Source of the DNA: Burkholderiales bacterium
GTDB taxonomy: Bacteria > Pseudomonadota > Gammaproteobacteria > Burkholderiales > JAEUMW01
Reading direction: 5' to 3'
Length of the DNA stretch: 10,564 bases
NCBI GenBank assembly: GCA_016791285.1
Contig: JAEUMX010000060.1
Coordinates: 1 to 10,564 of the forward strand
The notes under the pieces are model-generated. The model did no database searches and was not told the origin of the DNA. It was given only the letters and a program-made list of their open reading frames with translations. Below, piece by piece: positions 1-5,160 of the stretch; position 1 is the stretch's first letter; every line of letters starts with the position of its first letter. A program made the position numbers and the translations under genes.

Positions 1-59
1 TCGAACCAACGACCCCCACCATGTCAAGGTGGTGCTCTAACCAGCTGAGCTACGCGCCT
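1..59 (-). tRNA. tRNA-Val (anticodon GAC), 3' end cut by window edge
   Basis: Read on the minus strand from 59 downwards, the sequence folds as a tRNA. There is a 7-nt 5' acceptor strand AGGCGCG (59-53), TA, a D arm with GCTC/GAGC stem and AGCTGGTTA loop, and an anticodon stem CCACC/GGTGG closing the loop TTGACAT. The variable loop and the 5' half of the T arm (GTTGG, TTCGA) follow. The anticodon is GAC, which reads GUC and GUU valine codons. The body closely resembles the enterobacterial tRNA-Val(GAC) as I remember it. The rest of the T arm, the 3' acceptor strand and any encoded CCA lie outside the window. It lies downstream of relA in the same orientation. Confidence 0.95.
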
Positions 60-73
60 GCAAGGGTCGCAAG

Positions 74-100
74 TGTATAGAAAACGCGGGGCACGTTCAA
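74..100 (-). promoter_or_regulatory. Candidate sigma-70 promoter of tRNA-Val
   Basis: On the minus strand, TTGAAC (100-95) and TATACA (79-74) resemble -35 and -10 boxes and are separated by 15 bp, which is shorter than the preferred 17. The -10 box ends 14 nt before the mature tRNA 5' end, leaving room for a short leader removed by RNase P. The -35 box falls inside the loop of the hairpin at the end of relA. This is inferred from motif and position only. Confidence 0.4.
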
Positions 101-111
101 TTTCACGTGCC
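90..111 (-). terminator. Stem-loop at the end of relA, possible weak terminator
   Basis: A perfect 7-bp inverted repeat, GGCACGT...ACGTGCC, encloses an 8-nt loop. In the relA transcript the stem starts at the last base of the TAG stop codon and is followed by CCGCG and then only four U residues. The T-tract is therefore short and displaced. The hairpin could end relA transcription weakly or protect the mRNA 3' end, and readthrough into the tRNA is possible. Confidence 0.4.
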
Positions 112-2309
112 TAACTCCGCTGCGCACGGGTGACCCCCGTAACTTCCCGGATGAGACCCAGCACCCGGGTGAGCTGATCCACCCCTTCGACCTCCACGGT
201 GAAACCCATGGCGGCGAAGTCGCCCCGGCTCAGGGTGTCGGTGGCGGTGACGTTGATACGCTCGCGCGACAGGATTTCCGAGATATCGCGCAGGAGCCCC
301 TGACGATCGCGCGCCTCGATGCGAATATCGATGGGAAAGTGCTGGCCCTCCGTGCGCCCCCACTCGGCCTCGATCATGCGCTCGTCCGGCATCGAGCGCA
401 GGTTGCGGCAGTCGCGCCGATGCACCGTGACACCGCGCCCCCGCGTGACGAAGCCGATGATCTCGTCCGGCGGCGCCGGCTTGCAGCACTTTCCGAGCGC
501 GGTGAGCAGATTTTCCACCCCCACGACCAGCACGCCGCCGCCTTTCCCCGTCGCACGGGCGCGTCCCGGGACGATGGACGCCTCGTCCTGCGCTTTCGGT
601 TCGGTCTCGCCCCGCAGCGCGACCTGGAGCTGACGCACCCCGACCTCGCCGCGCCCCACCGCGACGAGACAGTCCTCGATCTTCCCGAAGCCGAGCCGCT
701 GTGCGAGTTCCTCCAGGGCGGGCAGCGCCACGCCGATGCGATGTGCCTCGCGCTCCACCGTGGCGCGTCCGAGGGTAACAGCGGACTGCACGTTCTGGCT
801 GTTGAACCACTGGCGGACCTTGGAGCGCGCGCGCGGGCTCGCGATATAGCGCAGCAGCGGGTTCAGCCAGTCGCGCGAGGGGCCGCCGGACTTGGCGGAG
901 ACGATCTCCACCCGCTGCCCGTTTGCGAGCACGTAGTTCAACGGCACCATGGCACCGTCGACCTTGGCGCCGCGGCAGCGATGGCCGAGCTCCGTATGCA
1001 CGTGGTAGGCGAAATCGACCGGGGTGGCGCCGCGCGGCAGCGCAATCACCTGTCCCTGGGGCGTGAACACGTAGACGGTGTCGCGAAAGAGCTCGGTCTT
1101 GAACTGCTCCGCGATCTCGGCGGAATCGGGAACTTCGTCCGGCCATTCGAGTATCTGGCGCAGCCACGCGATCTTCTCGTCGTAGGACGAGTCGCGCCCC
1201 CCGCCGCCCTCCTTGTAGCGCCAATGCGCGGCGACCCCCAGCTCGGCGTGCCGGTGCATTTCCTGAGTGCGGATCTGCACCTCCAGCACGCGGCCGTCGG
1301 GACCGATGACCGCGGTATGCAGCGAGCGGTAGCCGTTCGGCTTTGGCTTCGCGATGTAGTCGTCGAACTCCTTCGGCAGCGGCGTCCAGAGATTGTGCAC
1401 GGTGCCGAGCACCGCGTAGCAATCCCGTACTTCCGGCACCAGCACCCGCACCGCGCGGGCGTCGTAGATCTCCGCAAAGTCGACCGACTTGTGCCGCATC
1501 TTCTTCCAGATGCTGTAGATATGCTTGGGCCGGCCGCTGATGTCGCCTGCGATGCCCGCTGCGGCGAGCTCGCGCTTCAGGAGCGCGATCGCTTCATCGA
1601 TGTAGCGCTCCCGATCGACGCGCTTCTCGTCGAGCTGGCGCGCCACCTTCTTGTAGACATCGGGCTCCAGGATACGGAAGGAGAGATCCTCGAGCTCCCA
1701 CTTGAACTGCCAGACGCCGAGCCGGTTGGCGAGCGGCGCGAGGAGATCGAGGGTTTCGCGCGCGGCTGCGTGACGGCGTGCTTCCGCGTCGGACTTGACC
1801 AGGAAGCGCAGGCGCTGGGTCTGCTCCGCGAGTCGGATGAGGACCACACGGATGTCCTGCACCATCGCGAGGAGCATCTTGCGCAGCGCCTCGAGTTGCG
1901 TGCCGTCATGGCGGCTCGCACCGGGCGCGACACCGCCGGTCAGAGCCTGGATCTGGCTCATGCGGGCCACGCCATCGACCAGGCTCGCCACGTCCGGGCC
2001 GACGGCCTCCCGCAGCGTCTCGTGGCTTCGCGCAAGAAAGTCGGGCAGGTCGTGCAACAGGGCAGCGGCGACCGCACTCCCCGTCAACGGCAGACCGGTC
2101 AGCACGCTCGCGGTGCCGACGGCGTGAGCGAATGCCGGCTCGCCGTCGGCGGTTTCCCGTCCCGCGAGCTGGTCACGGGCGAGGTTGAGGGCGCACGCGA
2201 CGAGTGCCTGGTCGGGCTCGGAAAGACGGGACGTGAGCTGCGCGAGAACGGCCACGCTGTCTGACGCGAGCTCGGCCTGCGGGCGCAGATCGGTTGGCAG
2301 CACGCTCAT
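111..2309 (-). CDS. relA: RelA, monofunctional (p)ppGpp synthetase
   Basis: This 732-aa protein has the full long-RSH layout and normal length. It is the ribosome-associated enzyme that makes (p)ppGpp from ATP and GTP/GDP when uncharged tRNA accumulates. An HD-type hydrolase-like domain covers about residues 55-190. The synthetase domain (about 250-370) carries IYDARAVR (281-288), EFDD at 314-317 and KPNGYRSLHTAV; EXDD is the signature of RelA, against RXKD in bifunctional Rel/SpoT. A TGS domain follows (about 410-470), then a cysteine cluster (C608, C609, C634) and a C-terminal ACT domain (about 659-732). The HD site keeps H62, H86 and D87 but lacks the downstream E-D pair and the later Asp and Asn, so hydrolysis is unlikely. 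ATG at 2309 suits the domain layout, although no good Shine-Dalgarno precedes it. The stop is TAG. It is divergent from the ATP-grasp cluster. Confidence 0.96.
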   Translation of the reverse strand: MSVLPTDLRPQAELASDSVAVLAQLTSRLSEPDQALVACALNLARDQLAGRETADGEPAFAHAVGTASVLTGLPLTGSAVAAALLHDLPDFLARSHETLREAVGPDVASLVDGVARMSQIQALTGGVAPGASRHDGTQLEALRKMLLAMVQDIRVVLIRLAEQTQRLRFLVKSDAEARRHAAARETLDLLAPLANRLGVWQFKWELEDLSFRILEPDVYKKVARQLDEKRVDRERYIDEAIALLKRELAAAGIAGDISGRPKHIYSIWKKMRHKSVDFAEIYDARAVRVLVPEVRDCYAVLGTVHNLWTPLPKEFDDYIAKPKPNGYRSLHTAVIGPDGRVLEVQIRTQEMHRHAELGVAAHWRYKEGGGGRDSSYDEKIAWLRQILEWPDEVPDSAEIAEQFKTELFRDTVYVFTPQGQVIALPRGATPVDFAYHVHTELGHRCRGAKVDGAMVPLNYVLANGQRVEIVSAKSGGPSRDWLNPLLRYIASPRARSKVRQWFNSQNVQSAVTLGRATVEREAHRIGVALPALEELAQRLGFGKIEDCLVAVGRGEVGVRQLQVALRGETEPKAQDEASIVPGRARATGKGGGVLVVGVENLLTALGKCCKPAPPDEIIGFVTRGRGVTVHRRDCRNLRSMPDERMIEAEWGRTEGQHFPIDIRIEARDRQGLLRDISEILSRERINVTATDTLSRGDFAAMGFTVEVEGVDQLTRVLGLIREVTGVTRAQRS

Positions 2310-2315
2310 TGCGCG

Positions 2316-2324
2316 ATTATCTCA
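2316..2324 (-). promoter_or_regulatory. Candidate extended -10 element for relA
   Basis: Minus-strand TGAGATAAT matches an extended -10 (TGn followed by GATAAT, one mismatch to TATAAT). No recognisable -35 lies about 17 bp upstream (AAGAGA there). The predicted start would fall at or beside the relA ATG, so use of this promoter would give a nearly leaderless mRNA. That is unusual for this gene. Chance occurrence is possible, and relA may have a promoter further upstream that I cannot identify. Confidence 0.25.
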
Positions 2325-2375
2325 CGCGCCGCGCGGCGTCTCTTTCGGTGCGCACCCGACGTCCACCGTGCACAA

Positions 2376-2397
2376 GAGCGATTCCCGGAATCGGCTC
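2376..2397. repeat. Inverted repeat, candidate operator
   Basis: The arms are GAGC-GATTCC (2376-2385) and GGAATC-G-GCTC (2387-2397), centred on C2386. They are perfectly complementary except for one extra base in the right arm. The inner GATTCC-C-GGAATC is an exact 13-bp dyad. A one-base centre makes a hairpin unlikely, so a dimeric regulator site is the better reading. It lies 67 bp upstream of the relA start and about 250 bp upstream of the predicted cluster transcription start, so it could serve either gene. Confidence 0.35.
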
Positions 2398-2443
2398 GTC
2401 ACGCACGATTGGGAATATCATGGTGCATGGTCTGTGCTGCCGT

Positions 2444-2508
2444 CCGGATGCACGCAGATTCGCTCCGAAACGGAGCGCGGCGCACCGCAAGGGGGCGCCC
2501 GGATGCAC
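2444..2508 (+). repeat. Direct repeat CCGGATGCAC x2, candidate upstream activator sites
   Basis: CCGGATGCAC occurs exactly at 2444-2453 and again at 2499-2508, 55 bp apart, with loosely similar sequence after each copy (CAGATT and CGCGATT). Relative to the transcription start predicted from the sigma-54 core (2644), the copies lie at about -200 to -191 and -145 to -136, inside the usual range for enhancer-binding proteins. Each copy includes TGCAC, the same as an NtrC half-site, but the partner half-site at NtrC spacing is missing. The activator is therefore unknown. Confidence 0.45.
2461..2477. repeat. Perfect short hairpin between the two direct repeats
   Basis: CGCTCCG-AAA-CGGAGCG forms an exact 7-bp stem with a 3-nt loop, placed 8 nt after the first copy of the CCGGATGCAC repeat and 21 nt before the second. 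No T-tract follows on either strand, so it is not an intrinsic terminator. It may be a dimeric regulator site belonging to the same upstream activating region. Confidence 0.4.
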
Positions 2509-2520
2509 ACCGCGATTGGC

Positions 2521-2533
2521 GAGCACCGTGCTC
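2521..2533. promoter_or_regulatory. Dyad GAGCAC-C-GTGCTC, candidate regulator site
   Basis: This is a perfect 13-bp odd palindrome, at about -123 to -111 from the predicted sigma-54 start and 22 bp upstream of the IHF match. Its position suits an enhancer-binding protein site or a repressor operator. The one-base centre argues against an RNA hairpin. The cognate regulator cannot be named from the sequence. Confidence 0.4.
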
Positions 2534-2555
2534 TCTTGGCGTGGCGAGTCAAAGC

Positions 2556-2568
2556 TATCAAGTGCTTA
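2556..2568 (+). promoter_or_regulatory. IHF binding site (perfect consensus match)
   Basis: TATCAAGTGCTTA matches the IHF consensus WATCAANNNNTTR at every specified position. The AT-rich consensus is rare by chance in DNA this GC-rich. It lies at about -88 to -76 relative to the predicted sigma-54 start, between the candidate activator sites and the -24/-12 core. IHF normally bends DNA from that position to bring the distant activator to sigma-54 RNA polymerase. Confidence 0.7.
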
Positions 2569-2617
2569 CGGCGTCACCGCGCGATGTGTGAAAGCGCCTG
2601 AAGGTACGCCGGTGGCG

Positions 2618-2633
2618 TGGCATAGCGGTTGCA
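2618..2633 (+). promoter_or_regulatory. Sigma-54 (RpoN) -24/-12 promoter of the ATP-grasp/Anbu cluster
   Basis: TGGCATAGCGGTTGCA matches the sigma-54 consensus TGGCAC-N5-TTGCW with a single mismatch (T for C in the first block). The invariant GG (2619-2620) and GC (2631-2632) are exactly 10 bp apart. Counting C2632 as -12 puts the start near 2644 and gives a 32-nt leader before the ATG at 2676. The upstream IHF match and repeats strengthen the call. Transcription would need ATP hydrolysis by an enhancer-binding protein not encoded in the window. Confidence 0.75.
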
Positions 2634-2675
2634 AAATCGCAATGAGCAAGGTCCACTGGAAGACGAGCGCACACC

Positions 2676-4094
2676 ATGTCGGAAGCCTGCTTCTACAACG
2701 AGATGTTTTGGCCGGATGGCAGTGTCCGGCCACACTATCTACCCTTCGCGAATTGGCTGGCCGGCACCGAGGCCGACCACATCGCGCAGAAGCGCGCCGA
2801 GGCGGACGTGATGTTCCACCGCGTCGGTATCACGTTCGCCGTATACGGCGAGGAGAGCGGGACCGAGCGACTGATCCCGTTCGACATCGTGCCCCGCATC
2901 ATCCCGGCGCAGGAATGGCAGATGCTGGAGCAGGGCCTGCGGCAGCGGGTCAGAACGCTCAACGCCTTCCTGCACGACGTCTATCACGATCAGGAGATCA
3001 TCAAGGCCGGCATCGTGCCGTCCGACAAGGTGCTCGGCAATTCCGAGTATCGCCCCGAGATGTGCGGGGTCACGGTCCCGAACGGGATCTACTGTCACGT
3101 GGCGGGCGTGGACATCGTGCGCGCCGGCCAGGGCGAGTACTACGTGCTCGAGGACAACCTGCGCGTGCCCTCGGGCGTGTCGTACATGCTCGAGGACCGC
3201 AAGATGATGATGCGGCTGTTTCCCGAACTGTTCTCGAAGCAGTCGGTGGCGCCGGTCGACCACTATCCCTATCTGCTGCTCGAAAGCCTGCGCAGCGTGG
3301 CTCCGGCAGGCATCTCCGATCCGACCGTGGTGCTGCTCACGCCGGGGATCTTCAACAGCGCCTACTTCGAGCACACCTTCCTGGCGCAGCAGATGGGCGT
3401 GGAACTCGTCGAGGGACAGGACCTCTTCGTGCGCGACGACACGGTGTACATGCGCACGACCAGGGGTCCGCGCCGCGTCGACGTGATCTATCGCCGCATC
3501 GACGACGATTTCATCGATCCGCAGGCGTTTCGCAAGGACAGCATGCTCGGCGTGCCGGGTCTTTTCGCGGCCTACCGCGCGGGCAAGGTGACGCTCGCGA
3601 ACGCGATCGGAACCGGCATCGCCGATGACAAATCGGTTTATCCCTACGTCCCCGAGATGGTCCGCTTCTACCTGGGCGAGACTCCGATCCTGAACAACGT
3701 GCACACCTACCTGCTGGCGAGGCGCGAGGATCGCGACTTCGTCCTCGCCCATCTCGAAGAGCTCGTGGTGAAGGAAGTGCACGGCTCGGGCGGCTACGGC
3801 ATGCTCATCGGTCCGACAGCCAGCGCCGCGCAGCGCGAGGAATTCCGGCAGCGCATCATCGCCGCACCCGAGAAGTACATCGCGCAGCCGACGTTGTCGC
3901 TCTCGGCGTGTCCGACCTTCGTCGACTCCGGGGTCGCGCCGCGGCACATCGACCTTAGGCCCTTCATCCTGTCCGGTCGCGACATCACGCTCGTCCCCGG
4001 CGGGCTCACGCGCGTGGCGCTGCGCGAGGGCTCGCTGGTCGTGAACTCGTCCCAGGGCGGCGGCACCAAGGACACCTGGGTGCTGGAGTCCTGA
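2676..4094 (+). CDS. Circularly permuted ATP-grasp ligase (CP_ATPgrasp, DUF404/DUF407 type)
   Basis: A 472-aa soluble protein of the circularly permuted ATP-grasp family, usual length about 470-500. The family is predicted to activate a carboxylate with ATP and join it to an amine, forming amino acid, peptide or protein amide bonds; the substrate is unknown. Family-typical segments are FNEM-like YNEMFWPDG and VRPHY near the N-terminus (7-22), YYVLEDNLRVPSGVSYMLED (155-174) with the acidic/Asn metal-nucleotide residues E159, D160 and N161, LLTPGIFNSAYFEH (220-233), and VVKEVHGSGGYGM (364-376) with K366 and the glycine loop that should bind ATP phosphates. The end, LVVNSSQGGGTKDTWVL, is also typical. 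No signal peptide or membrane segment is visible. ATG at 2676 is preceded by weak SD-like GGAAGA/GAG. It is the first gene after the sigma-54 promoter, and its TGA is one base before the next ATG. Confidence 0.93.
   Translation: MSEACFYNEMFWPDGSVRPHYLPFANWLAGTEADHIAQKRAEADVMFHRVGITFAVYGEESGTERLIPFDIVPRIIPAQEWQMLEQGLRQRVRTLNAFLHDVYHDQEIIKAGIVPSDKVLGNSEYRPEMCGVTVPNGIYCHVAGVDIVRAGQGEYYVLEDNLRVPSGVSYMLEDRKMMMRLFPELFSKQSVAPVDHYPYLLLESLRSVAPAGISDPTVVLLTPGIFNSAYFEHTFLAQQMGVELVEGQDLFVRDDTVYMRTTRGPRRVDVIYRRIDDDFIDPQAFRKDSMLGVPGLFAAYRAGKVTLANAIGTGIADDKSVYPYVPEMVRFYLGETPILNNVHTYLLARREDRDFVLAHLEELVVKEVHGSGGYGMLIGPTASAAQREEFRQRIIAAPEKYIAQPTLSLSACPTFVDSGVAPRHIDLRPFILSGRDITLVPGGLTRVALREGSLVVNSSQGGGTKDTWVLES
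4085..4088 (+). promoter_or_regulatory. Ribosome binding site GGAG for the alpha-E gene
   Basis: GGAG lies inside the last codons of the ATP-grasp gene, seven bases before the ATG at 4096. Together with the TGA-C-ATG junction it fixes the start and points to translational coupling, so the two proteins are probably made in fixed ratio. Confidence 0.7.
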
Positions 4095-4095
4095 C

Positions 4096-5058
4096 ATGCT
4101 GTCGCGAACCGCCAACGATCTCTACTGGATGTCGCGCTACATGGAGCGCGCGGAGAACACCGCACGCATGCTCGACATCACCTACCGCATGTCGCTGCTG
4201 CCCTACCGGGTCGTCGAGGAAGGGCGGGAGCAGTGGGCGGAGCCGTGGGCGATCCCGCTCATCATCACTGGTCTGGTCAGCGACTATTACGAGCGCTATT
4301 CGCAGATCTCGGCCGACAACGTGCTCTTCTTCCTCGTGCTGGACGCCCAGAACCCGTCGTCGATCTACTCCTGCCTGCAGGCGGCGCGGGAGGCGGCGCG
4401 CTCGCAGCGCGGCGCGATCACGCCCGAGATGTGGGAAAGCCTCAACCACACGTGGCTCGAGGTGCGTCCGATGGACTTCGAGGCGGTCTCGACCCGCGGC
4501 GTGCAGGAGTTTTTCGAGTGGGTGAAGATGCGCTCGCATCTCCTGCGCGGCATCACTTTCGGCACCATGCTGCGCGACGAGGCTTATCTCTTCATCCGGC
4601 TCGGCACCTACATGGAGCGCGCCGACAACACCGCCCGGCTGCTCGACGTGAAGTACCACACGCTGCTGCCAAGCGCGAGCGATGTCGGCGGCGCCGTCGA
4701 CTACTACCAGTGGAGCGCGTTGTTACGCTCCCTCTCGGGCTTCCAGGCCTACCGCAAGATCTATCGCGATGCCATCACCCCGATGCGGGTGGCAGAGCTG
4801 CTCATCCTGCGCGATGACATGCCGCGGTCGCTGCACGCCTGCATGAACGACGTCTACGAGATCCTGAAGCAGGTCGGCGACGCACGCTCCACGGAACCCG
4901 AACGGCTGGCCGGCGAACTCCATGCACAGCTCCACTACGGCCGCATCGAGCAGGTCGTGAGCTACGGCCTGCACGAGTACCTGACCGACTTCCTGGGCAA
5001 GATCGGCACCCTGGGCAACGAGATCAACCGGCAGTTCCTGACGCCGGTGTACGCTTGA
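4096..5058 (+). CDS. Alpha-E domain protein
   Basis: A 320-aa, apparently all-helical cytoplasmic protein of the alpha-E family (DUF403), near the normal length of about 310-320. Its biochemical role is unknown. It nearly always accompanies, or is fused to, the circularly permuted ATP-grasp protein, so it is probably a partner subunit or substrate-handling module. It opens with the family-typical MLSRTANDLYWMSRYMERAENTAR-like region. The motif YMERAENTARMLD (15-27) recurs as YMERADNTARLLD (172-184), which suggests two related halves, each carrying the conserved Glu and Arg residues. Other family-like stretches are DNVLFFLVLD (74-83) and DDMPRSLHACM (240-250). No signal peptide or transmembrane helix is seen. 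It is coupled to the ATP-grasp gene by a one-base gap, and 102 bases separate it from the next gene. Confidence 0.93.
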   Translation: MLSRTANDLYWMSRYMERAENTARMLDITYRMSLLPYRVVEEGREQWAEPWAIPLIITGLVSDYYERYSQISADNVLFFLVLDAQNPSSIYSCLQAAREAARSQRGAITPEMWESLNHTWLEVRPMDFEAVSTRGVQEFFEWVKMRSHLLRGITFGTMLRDEAYLFIRLGTYMERADNTARLLDVKYHTLLPSASDVGGAVDYYQWSALLRSLSGFQAYRKIYRDAITPMRVAELLILRDDMPRSLHACMNDVYEILKQVGDARSTEPERLAGELHAQLHYGRIEQVVSYGLHEYLTDFLGKIGTLGNEINRQFLTPVYA

Positions 5059-5098
5059 TCCGGCCGCCGCACGGCCTTGCGTCGGGCGCGGCGCTGCC

Positions 5099-5127
5099 TT
5101 GCCGACCCTCGATGATTCACATATTCT
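5099..5127 (+). promoter_or_regulatory. Candidate internal sigma-70 promoter before the Anbu gene
   Basis: TTGCCG (5099-5104) and TATTCT (5122-5127) each match four of six consensus bases and are 17 bp apart. The start would be near 5134, giving a leader of about 27 nt before ATG 5161. The segment around 5112-5130 is the most AT-rich part of the 102-bp gap. It could give basal peptidase expression independent of sigma-54. The match is modest. Confidence 0.3.
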
Positions 5128-5160
5128 TCAGGCCTTCCACGAGCCTGTCACGGAAACGGC

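Larger units (their letters stand above)
2310..2675. promoter_or_regulatory. Divergent regulatory region between relA and the ATP-grasp/Anbu cluster
   Basis: I see no believable gene in these 366 bases. Reading frames that cross them are continuations of out-of-frame shadows. From left to right the region holds a possible relA extended -10 (2316-2324), a dyad (2376-2397), a direct repeat flanking a hairpin (2444-2508), a second dyad (2521-2533), an IHF consensus (2556-2568) and a sigma-54 core promoter (2618-2633). The tetramer GTGC or its complement GCAC occurs 14 times, 13 of them between 2348 and 2565. The order activator sites, IHF, -24/-12 and start codon is the textbook order for an enhancer-dependent promoter reading rightwards. 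Confidence 0.7.

Noticed and set aside
339..2264. 641-aa open frame on the plus strand opposite relA
   Set aside because: relA on the minus strand has clear domains and catalytic motifs. The opposite frame has no recognisable family features and is the long antisense frame expected in GC-rich coding DNA.
2411..2427. Possible NtrC site ending in ATGGTGCA
   Set aside because: The right half matches the enterobacterial NtrC consensus perfectly, but the left half (GGGAA...) does not, so it is only a half-site.
2294..3628. 444-aa plus-strand frame crossing the intergenic region into the ATP-grasp gene
   Set aside because: It is out of frame with the ATP-grasp gene, composed mostly of Arg/Ala/Gly, and spans the promoter elements. 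It has no believable product.
2739..4115. 458-aa minus-strand frame opposite the ATP-grasp gene
   Set aside because: Its composition is rich in His, Arg, Ala and Val without motifs, typical of an antisense shadow. The plus-strand gene is well supported.
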